The notes: a model not told the origin generated them from the letters alone. DNA of 6,309 bases from an uncultured Prevotellaceae bacterium (GCA_937896015.1 CALBLR010000441.1:1-6309); one strand, 5' to 3'. Shown: positions 1-6,206, counted from the first letter of the stretch. Numbers and translations: made by a program.

Positions 1-1
1 G

Positions 2-1105
2 CGCGCCGACCGCCAGCCTGAGTTTAAGCAGATCGACTGCGAAATGAGCTTCGTTGACCAGGAGGACGTGATTGAAATATTCGAAGACATGGCCCGCCAC
101 CTGTTTAAGGAGGTGCGCGGCGTGGAACTGCCGGCCAAGCTGCTGCAGATGACGTGGAAAGAGGCCATGAGCCGCTTTGGCAGCGACAAGCCCGACCTGC
201 GCTTCGGCATGGAGTTTGTGGAGGTGATGGACGTGCTCAAGGGCACCGGCACCTTCGGCGTGCTCAACGACGCCAACTACATAGGCGGCATTTGCGTGCC
301 CGGCTGCGCAAGCTACTCGCGCAAGCAGATTGACCAGCTCACCGAGTTTGTGAAGCGTCCGCAAGTGGGCGCCAAGGGCCTGATTTATGTAAAGTATAAC
401 TCCGACGGCACTGTGAAGAGCAGCATCGACAAGTTCTATTCGCCCGAAGTGCTGCAGCAGCTCAAAGCCAAGATGGGAGCCAACGACGGCGACCTGGTGC
501 TGATAATGAGCGGCGACAACGCCAACAAGACCCGCGTGCAGCTGTGCACGCTGCGTCTTGAAATGGGCGACCGCCTGGGCCTGCGCGACAAGAACAAGTT
601 TGAGTGCCTGTGGATCATCGACTTCCCGCTGTTTGAGTGGAGCGATGAGGAGCAGCGCCTCATGGCCACGCATCACCCCTTCACCATGCCCAACCCCGAC
701 GACATTCCGCTGCTCGACGAGCACCCCGAGCAGGTGCGCGCCAAGGCCTACGACTTTGTGTGCAACGGCATTGAGGTGGGCGGCGGCAGCCTGCGTATCC
801 ACGACAGCAAGCTGCAGGAAAAGATGTTTAAGATTCTCGGCTTCACCCCCGAGCGCGCCATGGCACAGTTTGGCTTCCTGATAAACGCGTTCAAGTATGG
901 CGCGCCGCCACATGCCGGACTGGCCTTCGGTCTCGACCGCTTTGTGTCGATCATGGCCGGCCTCGACAGCATTCGCGACTGCATCGCATTCCCGAAGAAC
1001 AACAGCGGCCGCGATGTGATGCTCGACGCTCCGAGCGAAATCGACCAGAAGCAGCTCGACGAGCTGTATCTGAAGGTGGACACCGACAGCATCAAGCAGA
1101 AATAA
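2..1105 (+). CDS. aspS: Aspartyl-tRNA synthetase, 5'-truncated by the window edge
   Basis: Cytoplasmic class II aminoacyl-tRNA synthetase that charges tRNA-Asp with aspartate using ATP. The reading frame is open from base 2, so the gene enters from outside; 367 residues remain of a protein usually near 585-590. The fragment begins inside class II motif 2 ([12 protein letters not shown], residues 1-12). It continues through the GAD insertion typical of bacterial AspRS (about residues 65-190), then the active-site stretch [10 protein letters not shown] (204-213) with ATHHPFTMP (222-230), [10 protein letters not shown] (259-268), and motif 3 GLAFGLDR (306-313). It ends in TAA. The N-terminal OB-fold anticodon-binding domain and motif 1 are missing only because of the window edge, so whether the enzyme discriminates tRNA-Asp from tRNA-Asn cannot be judged. 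The ATG at 44 is internal, not the start. The next gene lies 121 bases downstream on the same strand. Identification is secure. Confidence 0.98.
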   Translation, partial: RADRQPEFKQIDCEMSFVDQEDVIEIFEDMARHLFKEVRGVELPAKLLQMTWKEAMSRFGSDKPDLRFGMEFVEVMDVLKGTGTFGVLNDANYIGGICVPGCASYSRKQIDQLTEFVKRPQVGAKGLIYVKYNSDGTVKSSIDKFYSPEVLQQLKAKMGANDGDLVLIMSGDNANKTRVQLCTLRLEMGDRLGLRDKNKFECLWIIDFPLFEWSDEEQRLMATHHPFTMPNPDDIPLLDEHPEQVRAKAYDFVCNGIEVGGGSLRIHDSKLQEKMFKILGFTPERAMAQFGFLINAFKYGAPPHAGLAFGLDRFVSIMAGLDSIRDCIAFPKNNSGRDVMLDAPSEIDQKQLDELYLKVDTDSIKQK

Positions 1106-1113
1106 AAACAGCC

Positions 1114-1132
1114 TCAGCCGCCCGGCGGCTGA
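1114..1132 (+). terminator. Small GC-rich hairpin just after aspS, possible terminator
   Basis: Eight bases after the aspS stop codon, TCAGCCG and CGGCTGA form a perfect 7-bp stem around a 5-base loop (CCCGG). No T-run follows on the plus strand, so it is not a classic intrinsic terminator for aspS. The A-rich AATAAAAAC just before it would supply a U-run only for transcripts running the other way. It could attenuate readthrough or protect the aspS 3' end. Confidence 0.3.
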
Positions 1133-1150
1133 CAGCATAGCAACAACAGC

Positions 1151-1202
1151 ACGCAAGGGTGTGGGGCTGCGCCGCAACTGGCGCGCCGGCGCATCCTTGC
1201 GT
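1151..1202 (+). other. Long imperfect hairpin between aspS and the methyltransferase gene
   Basis: Bases 1151-1163 pair with 1190-1202 in a 13-bp stem that includes two G-T wobbles. Inside it GCGCC (1169-1173) pairs with GGCGC (1180-1184) around a 6-base loop. The structure ends 24 bases before the preferred methyltransferase start at 1227. It covers the alternative GTG at 1161, which argues against that GTG as the true start. It could be a leader structure, a 3'-end stabiliser for aspS, or a decayed repeat. No riboswitch class is recognisable and there is no U-run. Confidence 0.4.
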
Positions 1203-1226
1203 TGCTTATACTCACTAACGACAGCA

Positions 1227-2477
1227 ATGACAAAAACGCATTCAGGCCCTGACGCACAGTGGCCACTGGCGCCCGAAGCGCTCGAGGCCATGGCGGCCTA
1301 TGTGGAACGCAACTCCGGAGCCGACACTGCGCGGCTCATGCTCAAAAGCGAGCCTGGGCTGCCATTCAGCAAGGCGCTGGCCGTGATGCAGATTGAGTGC
1401 CGCCGCCGCGCCCGCGGCAAGATTCCCGAGCTGCTTGCCCACCGCGAGTTTGTGTTTCCCAAACCCATCAGTGCCGAGCAGTGCACCCACGAGCTGGTGG
1501 CGCGGCTGCACGCCTCGCTGCTGAGCGGCGCAGGCAGCGTGCTCGACATGACTATGGGCCTGGGCGTGGACGCCTACTACGTGTCGCGGCGGGTGGGCAG
1601 CGTCACCGCCATCGAGCTCGACCCCGCCATTGCAGCCGCCGGGGCCATGAACATGGCACTGCTTGCGCCCAACGTGCGGGTGGTGAATGCCGACTGTGCC
1701 GAGTTCTTGGCCGGCAAGTGCGGCCGCTACGATGCCGCCTTCATCGACCCGGCGCGCCGCGGCGAGTGCAACCGCCGTCTATACGGCTTGGCCGACTGCC
1801 AGCCCAACGTGCTCGAGCTGCTGCCCCACATCGCCGCCGTGGCGCCGCGGCTGCTGATCAAGGCATCGCCCATGATTGACGTGACGCAAAGCATGCGCGA
1901 CATTGGCCCGCAACTGACCGATGTGTGGGCGGTGAGCGTGCGCGGCGAGTGCAAAGAACTGCTGTTCGACCTCAATCTTGCCGCTAAGGCCGCTCCGGCC
2001 GCCGTGACGCTGCACGCGCTCAACTACCTGCCCGACGGATCTGTGCAGGCATTCACTTGCCCAGCGGCACAGACCGCAGCCAATGAAGCGGATATGGCCG
2101 CTGCTGTGGAACCTGGCATGATGCTCTACGAGCCCAACGCCAGCGTGATGAAGACAGGCGCTTTTGGCGCAGTGGCCGCGCGCTATGGCGTGAGCCAGCT
2201 GGCGCACGGCTCGCACCTTTATGTGGCCCGCAAGGCCGTTCAAGGCTTCCCGGGCCGTGAATTTGTGATCGATGAGGTGGTGCCGCTGTGCGGACGCGAA
2301 ATCAAACGCATGGCCAAGGCGGGCGGCAAGCTAAACGTGGCCGTGCGCAACTGGCGCATGAGCGCCGAAGAGCTGAAGAAGCGGCTGCGGGTGACCGACG
2401 GCGGCAACCGTTACGCCTTTGCCACCACACTGGCCAGCGGCAGCGCAGTGCTGCTCATGTGCCACAAGCCGCAATAG
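1227..2477 (+). CDS. Class I SAM-dependent methyltransferase with C-terminal THUMP-like domain
   Basis: Predicted 416-residue cytoplasmic methyltransferase, probably acting on RNA, target unknown. Residues 1-100 form an N-terminal domain. A Rossmann-type SAM-binding fold follows: glycine-rich motif I VLDMTMGLGVDAY (105-117), the acidic motif II ending IELD (129-132) expected to bind the SAM ribose, VVNADCAEF (152-160), and the catalytic-type loop FIDPARRG (172-179). The C-terminal part, from YEPNASVMKTGAF (301-313) through GSHLY (328-332), FPGREF (341-346), NVAVRNW (370-376) and GGNRYAFATTL (392-402), matches the Bacteroidetes THUMP-like family that includes Porphyromonas PG_1098. I chose ATG 1227 because the family-like sequence begins there. 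The in-frame GTG at 1161 adds 22 unconvincing residues and lies in a hairpin. The hydrolase gene starts 41 bases downstream, suggesting cotranscription. Fold and family are confident; substrate is inference. Confidence 0.9.
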   Translation: MTKTHSGPDAQWPLAPEALEAMAAYVERNSGADTARLMLKSEPGLPFSKALAVMQIECRRRARGKIPELLAHREFVFPKPISAEQCTHELVARLHASLLSGAGSVLDMTMGLGVDAYYVSRRVGSVTAIELDPAIAAAGAMNMALLAPNVRVVNADCAEFLAGKCGRYDAAFIDPARRGECNRRLYGLADCQPNVLELLPHIAAVAPRLLIKASPMIDVTQSMRDIGPQLTDVWAVSVRGECKELLFDLNLAAKAAPAAVTLHALNYLPDGSVQAFTCPAAQTAANEADMAAAVEPGMMLYEPNASVMKTGAFGAVAARYGVSQLAHGSHLYVARKAVQGFPGREFVIDEVVPLCGREIKRMAKAGGKLNVAVRNWRMSAEELKKRLRVTDGGNRYAFATTLASGSAVLLMCHKPQ

Positions 2478-2518
2478 GATTAAGAACAATTTTGAGCAAC
2501 CGATTAAACTACAACATT

Positions 2519-3478
2519 ATGACAGCAAAACAGAAGCACACTGCCAGAAAAATAGCCGTTGCGGCAACAGCCGCCACGGCAGTAGCTGCCGCTGCGGTGA
2601 GCGGCAGTGCCTATCTGCTGCACTATGCGCTTGCCTCCGAACGCAAGACGCAGCAGCAATATGTGAAACACCTGGTGAAGCACTCGCCGCGCGAGGCTCT
2701 GCCGTGGCTGGCCGGCCTGCGCGACAGCCACGCCCTGCGCGACACCACCGCCCTGATAGGCGGCAGGCGGATGCACGCACTCTACATAGCCGCACCCAAG
2801 CCCACGCGCCACACTGCCGTGCTGGTGCACGGCTACAAGGACTGCAGCATATCGATGCTGCACATTGCCTACATCTACAACGGACTGATGGGCTTCAACG
2901 TGCTGCTGCCCGACCTCTACGGCCACGGCCGCAGCGAGGGCGGCCACATAAACATGGGATGGCTCGACCGCCTCGACGTGATGCGCTGGATGGACATTGC
3001 CAACCGCATGTGGGGCGGCGACACGCAGATGGTGGTGCACGGCATATCGATGGGTGCGGCCACCACCATGTGTGTCAGCGGCGAGCGGCTGCCCGCCTAT
3101 GTGAAGTGTTTTGTGGAAGACTGCGGCTACACCAGCGTGTGGGACGAGTTTGCCCACCAGCTGCACGACCAGTTCGGACTGCCGGCATTTCCGCTGCTCT
3201 ACACAGCCAGCGCCATCAACCGCATGCGCTACGGGTGGAGCTTTGCCGATGCGTCGCCCCTCAAGCAGGTGGCCAAGTGCCGGCTGCCCATGCTGCTCAT
3301 TCACGGCGACAAGGACGACTTTGTGCCATCGAGCATGGTCTACCCGCTGTATGCGGCCAAGCCTCAGCCCAAGGAACTGTACATAGCCCACGGCACACGC
3401 CACGCCCGCGCCTTCCGCGACCATCCGGCCGAATACATCAGGCGCGTCAGGGAATTCGTTGGACGCTACATAAAGTAG
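2519..3478 (+). CDS. Membrane-anchored alpha/beta hydrolase (serine hydrolase)
   Basis: Predicted 319-residue serine hydrolase of the alpha/beta fold, probably an esterase or peptidase-like enzyme of unknown substrate. After a basic start, residues 12-38 are an Ala-rich hydrophobic segment that would act as a signal anchor or signal peptide, placing the enzyme at or beyond the inner membrane. The fold follows in order: strand and oxyanion region AVLVHGYKD (100-108), LLPDLYGHGRSEG (129-141), nucleophile elbow HGISMGA with Ser177, acid region IHGDKDDFVP with Asp267 as the likely triad acid, and His295 in GTRHARAF as the likely base. The ATG at 2519 is chosen because it immediately precedes the basic/hydrophobic anchor. 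The 77 in-frame codons upstream, back to 2288, overlap the methyltransferase gene and look like shadow sequence. All triad residues are present, so it should be active. It is the last gene of the plus-strand group. Confidence 0.9.
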   Translation: MTAKQKHTARKIAVAATAATAVAAAAVSGSAYLLHYALASERKTQQQYVKHLVKHSPREALPWLAGLRDSHALRDTTALIGGRRMHALYIAAPKPTRHTAVLVHGYKDCSISMLHIAYIYNGLMGFNVLLPDLYGHGRSEGGHINMGWLDRLDVMRWMDIANRMWGGDTQMVVHGISMGAATTMCVSGERLPAYVKCFVEDCGYTSVWDEFAHQLHDQFGLPAFPLLYTASAINRMRYGWSFADASPLKQVAKCRLPMLLIHGDKDDFVPSSMVYPLYAAKPQPKELYIAHGTRHARAFRDHPAEYIRRVREFVGRYIK

Positions 3479-3481
3479 CGT
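3463..3481 (+). terminator. Hairpin spanning the hydrolase stop codon, weak terminator candidate
   Basis: ACGCTAC (3463-3469) and GTAGCGT (3475-3481) form a perfect 7-bp stem with a 5-base AT-only loop. The TAG stop codon lies within the right arm. Only a mixed pyrimidine stretch (CTATCTCTAC) follows, so any intrinsic terminator activity would be weak. It is the only hairpin immediately at the end of this transcription unit. Confidence 0.3.
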
Positions 3482-3532
3482 CTATCTCTACGCGGAGAGC
3501 ACTGGGAAAGCAGCAATTATAATGGAATATGA

Positions 3533-3549
3533 ATGTGCCGAAGGCACAT
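3533..3549. repeat. 17-bp palindrome sharing a core with the 16-bp inverted repeat
   Basis: ATGTGCC and GGCACAT pair perfectly (7 bp) around GAA. The core GTGCCGAAGG recurs at 3638-3647 and, inverted, at 3680-3689, so the same 10-base unit appears three times within about 155 bases. It could be a protein binding site or the subterminal unit of a mobile element. Confidence 0.6.
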
Positions 3550-3561
3550 ATCTTTCGATAG

Positions 3562-3611
3562 CCCCCCGACTTTCGAACACAAGCGAATGCGCAGTGCGAG
3601 TTGTCGGGGGG
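3562..3611. repeat. GC hairpin with a nine-G run in its right arm
   Basis: CCCCCCGAC (3562-3570) pairs perfectly with GTCGGGGGG (3603-3611), enclosing a 32-base loop. The G-run continues to 3614, giving nine consecutive G, more than the six C of the opposite arm. Such a homopolymer is prone to length change by slippage and to sequencing error. The stem is strong enough to form in RNA or single-stranded DNA. Confidence 0.6.
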
Positions 3612-3637
3612 GGGTAAGCGTCACACCCACACAGCGC

Positions 3638-3689
3638 GTGCCGAAGGTACGCTTCACAGTTTGCTGTCGAAGGAGCGTACCTTCGGCAC
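3638..3689. repeat. Long hairpin with a perfect 16-bp stem
   Basis: GTGCCGAAGGTACGCT (3638-3653) and its exact reverse complement (3674-3689) form a 16-bp stem. This extends by a G-T and a C-G pair (3654/3673, 3655/3672). An inner ACAG/CTGT stem (3656-3659 with 3664-3667) closes on a 4-base loop after a 4-base bulge. No T-run follows on either strand, so it is not a standard intrinsic terminator, although it lies between convergent operons and could still slow polymerase from both sides. Confidence 0.7.
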
Positions 3690-3750
3690 ACCTCACTTAA
3701 AGCCTTAGCTACCTGCCAACTTGCCAAATTTGCGAATTTTTCAGTGCTCT

Positions 3751-3760
3751 CGGCATGCCG
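3751..3760. repeat. 10-bp perfect palindrome at the element's right edge
   Basis: CGGCATGCCG is fully self-complementary and begins at the last base of the right terminal inverted repeat. It could be an insertion-site remnant or chance. By itself it supports no function. Confidence 0.35.
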
Positions 3761-3765
3761 CGTCC

Positions 3766-3803
3766 CCACACTAAATGGCTGATTTTTGTGCGTCTTAGTG
3801 TGG
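3766..3803. repeat. Inverted repeat with 9-bp arms
   Basis: CCACACTAA (3766-3774) pairs perfectly with TTAGTGTGG (3795-3803) across a 20-base loop. It lies between the putative mobile element and the 3' end of xseB. It may be part of the transcription end of the xseB operon (no U-run is visible on the minus strand) or a second small repeat. Confidence 0.5.
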
Positions 3804-3821
3804 TATTGTGATTTCGGACTA

Positions 3822-3838
3822 TGGCATCAGCCATGCCA
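3822..3838. repeat. Short hairpin downstream of xseB
   Basis: TGGCAT (3822-3827) and ATGCCA (3833-3838) form a 6-bp stem with a 5-base loop. ATTGTG (3805-3810) and CACAAT (3837-3842) offer a competing pairing. The hairpin lies about 60 bases beyond the xseB stop codon on the minus strand and could stabilise or end that transcript, but no U-run follows. Confidence 0.3.
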
Positions 3839-3898
3839 CAATTCATGCTGCTTTTGTAGCAATCGGCACAAATGCAATCACTTTTTTCGGTGCTTTTC

Positions 3899-4117
3899 CT
3901 ACGCACCGGCGCTCTCGTCAAGTTCTTTAAGAATCTTTTGCAGCTCGCTGTCGGTGGCGGTGAGTTTGGCCTTGCACACCTTCAGCAGCTCCAGTGAGCG
4001 TGCGGTGTAGGTGCTCAGGTTGTCGATGCTGCAGTCGGGGCTTTGCATCTTTTTCACTATTTCTTCGAGTTCGGCCATTGCCGCACTGTAGGTTAGGGGT
4101 TTATTGTTGTCATCCAT
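3899..4117 (-). CDS. xseB: Exodeoxyribonuclease VII small subunit
   Basis: Small subunit of exonuclease VII, which binds XseA and helps degrade single-stranded DNA to oligonucleotides in the cytoplasm. The 72-residue product has the usual XseB length and pattern: SAAMAELEEIVKKMQ (11-25), a short break with the family's usual acidic/serine turn (DCSIDNL, 28-34), then a second helix ending in KILKELDES. Two helices forming a helical hairpin are expected. The start at 4117 is chosen because the family-like sequence begins at MDDNNKPLTY; in-frame codons further upstream run into xseA and read as low-complexity shadow. It starts 29 bases after the xseA stop on the same strand, so the two subunits are very probably cotranscribed. 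It is the last gene of its operon. Confidence 0.95.
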   Translation of the reverse strand: MDDNNKPLTYSAAMAELEEIVKKMQSPDCSIDNLSTYTARSLELLKVCKAKLTATDSELQKILKELDESAGA

Positions 4118-4146
4118 AGTTTTTCTTGTTGAAGTCTTGATTGTTG

Positions 4147-5475
4147 CTATTGCTGTTTCACGGTGGAGCGCACGCGCCCCGTCTTGAAGTGCGAGGTGAT
4201 GGTGTCGCCAGGGTGCAGCTGCGAGGCGTCGGTGATTATGCGGCCGTTGCACATGGTCAGCGAGTAGCCGCGGTTTAGCGTGTTGCGCGGCGACAGCAGC
4301 TCCACCTTGTCGGTGATCGCGCCCAAGTGCGTCTTTTCCAGCGCCATGCGGCTGTCAACAGCCGCCCTTATGCGCCCGGCCGCGCCCTCGAGCAGACTCT
4401 GCTCGCCGCGCACACGGCTGCTCACGCACTGCGGAATGGCACTCGCGTAGCGCTCGAGCTGCATGGCAGCCTTGTCGGCCACGTGGCGCGCCAGGGCGGG
4501 AATCATCGAGCTGACGTAGGCCAAGTGCTCACTGCTGGCGGCCACGGCCTTGCGCACGGCGGTGGCAATGGCGTTGCTCAGCTCAGTGAGGCGCGTCATC
4601 TGCCCCTGGCCGAAACTCACAATGAACTCGGCCACGGCGGTGGGCGTCTTCAAGTGCTTGGCGGCCACATAGTCGAGCACCGTCACGTCGCGGTCGTGGC
4701 CTATGCCAGTCACCACCGGCAGCGGAAAGCGCGCTATGCATGCGGCCAGGTCGTAGTTGTCAAACGAGTTGAGGTCGGTCGTCGAGCCGCCGCCGCGAAT
4801 TATCACCACGCAGTCAAACAGCCGCTCGTTGCGCCTGATGCGCTCGAGGGCGGCAATGATGCCAGCCGCCGTGTTCACGCCCTGCATGGGCGACTGAAAC
4901 AGGCAGGTGTAGTAGCTGATGCCCAGCTGGTTGTCGGCCAGCTGGCGCATGAAGTCGCCGTAGCCCGCCGCCCCGCGCGCCGAAATCACGGCAATGCGCT
5001 GCGGCACCAGCGGGAATCCCAGCTCGCGGTTCATGTCGATGATGCCCTCGGCCTTAAGGCGGCGCAAAATCTCCATGCGCTGCCGCGCCATGTCGCCCAA
5101 CGTAAAGTTTGGGTCAATATCATTGATAATAAGCTTGATGCCATACTGCTCGTGAAATGTGGCCGACACCCTCACCATCACCTTCATGCCCGATGTCAGG
5201 TGGCTGCCCGTGGCCGCGTAGAAGTTGGCGTCGAGGTGGGCAAACGTTGCAGCCCACGCCGCAGCCGGGGCCTTGGCCAGCGTGGCGCCCGTGTCGGGAT
5301 TCTTTTGCAGCAGCTCCATGTAGCAGTGGCCGCGGTTCACGCGCACGTCGCTCGTTTCAGCCGTCACCCAGCAGTTTTGCAGCTCAGGCGACAGCATCAC
5401 GTCGCGGATGCGGCGGTTAAACTCCAGCAGCGTGATGGCCGCCTCGTGTCCCATCGGTGCGTCAGTCCCCGTCAT
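4147..5475 (-). CDS. xseA: Exodeoxyribonuclease VII large subunit
   Basis: Catalytic subunit of exonuclease VII, a metal-independent cytoplasmic nuclease that degrades single-stranded DNA from both ends. The 442-residue product has the family architecture. An N-terminal OB-fold DNA-binding domain (about 13-120) includes WVTAETSDV (36-44) and GHCYMELLQK (49-58). The catalytic core carries PQRIAVIS (158-165), IRGGGS (226-231), DLNSFD (234-239), VVTGIGHDRDVTVLDYVA (254-271) and TPTAVAEF (277-284). A long helical, coiled-coil-prone region (about 290-390) and the C-terminal NTLNRGYSLT (398-407) close it. Length is normal and no core motif is missing. The ATG at 5475 overlaps the upstream gene's TGA as ATGA, indicating translational coupling; Met8 (5454) is an alternative start. 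xseB follows, completing the enzyme. Confidence 0.97.
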   Translation of the reverse strand: MTGTDAPMGHEAAITLLEFNRRIRDVMLSPELQNCWVTAETSDVRVNRGHCYMELLQKNPDTGATLAKAPAAAWAATFAHLDANFYAATGSHLTSGMKVMVRVSATFHEQYGIKLIINDIDPNFTLGDMARQRMEILRRLKAEGIIDMNRELGFPLVPQRIAVISARGAAGYGDFMRQLADNQLGISYYTCLFQSPMQGVNTAAGIIAALERIRRNERLFDCVVIIRGGGSTTDLNSFDNYDLAACIARFPLPVVTGIGHDRDVTVLDYVAAKHLKTPTAVAEFIVSFGQGQMTRLTELSNAIATAVRKAVAASSEHLAYVSSMIPALARHVADKAAMQLERYASAIPQCVSSRVRGEQSLLEGAAGRIRAAVDSRMALEKTHLGAITDKVELLSPRNTLNRGYSLTMCNGRIITDASQLHPGDTITSHFKTGRVRSTVKQQ

Positions 5476-6170
5476 TGCCTCACAAGTTTAGCGCCACTCA
5501 CGGCATAACGCACCTCATCGGCCAGCACAGGCGCAAGGCGCTTGTAGTCGCTGGCCGAGTAAAACTCCTTGAGCCGCTGCCGCGCCACCAGCGTGCCGAA
5601 GCCCGGACCCTCGAAGTCGAGCGTCATCATCGGGAAGTCGACATCGGCCAGCGCCACGGCGGCCTTCTTGGCGTCGGCGCCCCGTCTCACAAAGTCGGCC
5701 AGCCGCGGCAGGCGGCCCATCACCTTCTTGGCACTCAACTCGCGCCAACGCGTGTCGTAGAAACTGATGCGGCTGTCGGGCACAGGCGTCTTCACCGTCT
5801 CCACCACCGCCACCACAGTGTCGCGGCCGCCCTTGGTGAGCAGCCTCAGCTGCACCGAGCGGCACACCGAAGTGGTGATGTGCAGAAAGTCGTTGGTCAC
5901 AGTGTCGAGCCGCGCCTTCTCGCCAAGGTCGGTGTCCTTGGGCACCACGCGCCCGCCAATGTAGTAGGCCAGCATCTCGGCCCTGGTGCTGGCCGGCAAG
6001 TCGGCAAACACCCGTCCGGGCTCGCTGCACAGCACGCGCCCCACCGCCGGGTCGCTCAGCCGCGCCCCGTCGCCAGCACCCGCCGACGCCGCGGCTGACC
6101 CAGCCGCCAGCGCCGGCTGCTGTGCCCAGCCCAGCGTCACCGTCAGCAATATAATCGCTAATTTCCTCAT
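5472..6170 (-). CDS. DUF3256-family exported protein, function unknown
   Basis: Predicted 232-residue exported protein. Residues 1-22 form a signal peptide: basic MRK, hydrophobic LAIILLTVTLG, and an ALA motif before Ala23 for signal peptidase I cleavage. An Ala/Gly/Ser-rich linker follows to about residue 40. The mature part matches my knowledge of the Bacteroidetes DUF3256 family: an early motif FADLPASTRAEMLAYYIGG, then DSRISFYDTRWREL, DVDFPMMTLDF, and a C-terminal LKEFYSASDYKRLAPVLAD. No catalytic motif is recognisable, so no enzymatic role is proposed; periplasmic or outer-envelope location is likely. ATG 6170 is chosen because it gives the signal peptide and lies just after a promoter box. 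The in-frame start at 6236 lies upstream of that box. Its stop overlaps the xseA start by 4 bases. Family assignment is from recognition only. Confidence 0.8.
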   Translation of the reverse strand: MRKLAIILLTVTLGWAQQPALAAGSAAASAGAGDGARLSDPAVGRVLCSEPGRVFADLPASTRAEMLAYYIGGRVVPKDTDLGEKARLDTVTNDFLHITTSVCRSVQLRLLTKGGRDTVVAVVETVKTPVPDSRISFYDTRWRELSAKKVMGRLPRLADFVRRGADAKKAAVALADVDFPMMTLDFEGPGFGTLVARQRLKEFYSASDYKRLAPVLADEVRYAVSGAKLVRQ

Positions 6171-6206
6171 TGCAGTAAAATTACCAGGCAGCACCCTGCC
6201 GCCCAC

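Larger units (their letters stand above)
3495..3751. repeat. MITE-like or REP-like intergenic element with terminal inverted repeats
   Basis: This 257-bp segment fills most of the gap between the two convergent operons and carries no convincing gene. Its ends are a perfect 10-bp inverted repeat: GAGAGCACTG at 3495-3504 and CAGTGCTCTC at 3742-3751. Pairing extends inward to 3509/3737 with two mismatches (13 of 15). Inside lie a 17-bp palindrome, a 9-bp-stem hairpin containing a G9 run, and a hairpin with a 16-bp perfect stem. Base composition is visibly less GC-rich than the flanking genes. No transposase and no clear target-site duplication were found. I infer a non-autonomous mobile or REP-like repeat; a purely local terminator/structured-RNA region is the alternative. 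Copy number elsewhere is the decisive unknown. Confidence 0.5.

Noticed and set aside
1161..1226. GTG-initiated 22-residue extension of the methyltransferase
   Set aside because: The codons lie within a stable hairpin and encode an Arg/Leu-rich stretch unlike the family N-terminus; ATG 1227 fits better.
2504..3424. Minus-strand 306-codon frame opposite the alpha/beta hydrolase
   Set aside because: Low-complexity Val/His/Gly-rich antisense product; the hydrolase with its intact catalytic triad is the real gene.
3522..3617. Thirty-one-codon plus-strand frame starting ATGGAATATGAATG and ending TAA
   Set aside because: It runs through a palindrome and both arms of the G-run hairpin, ends in three Gly codons made by the homopolymer, and shows no recognisable domain; DNA structure explains the sequence better than coding.
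3714..3737. Three near-copies of an 8-base unit (TGCCAACT, TGCCAAAT, TTGCGAAT)
   Set aside because: Too short and too diverged for a tandem repeat claim; it may be simple AT-rich drift at the element's right end.
3488..3769. Minus-strand 93-codon frame across the intergenic repeat
   Set aside because: It coincides almost exactly with the inverted-repeat element, has no signal, domain or composition typical of neighbouring genes, and is probably a chance frame that would recur wherever the repeat occurs.
3709..3921. Minus-strand 70-codon frame overlapping the end of xseB
   Set aside because: It overlaps the well-supported xseB in another frame and covers the hairpin-rich gap; no family is recognisable.
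4327..5508. Plus-strand 393-codon frame opposite xseA
   Set aside because: It is the antisense shadow of a GC-rich gene: His/Arg/Ala-rich, no domain, and xseA motifs on the other strand are complete.
5457..6098. Plus-strand 213-codon frame opposite the DUF3256 gene
   Set aside because: His/Arg-rich antisense shadow without domain or promoter; the minus-strand gene has a signal peptide, promoter box and operon context.
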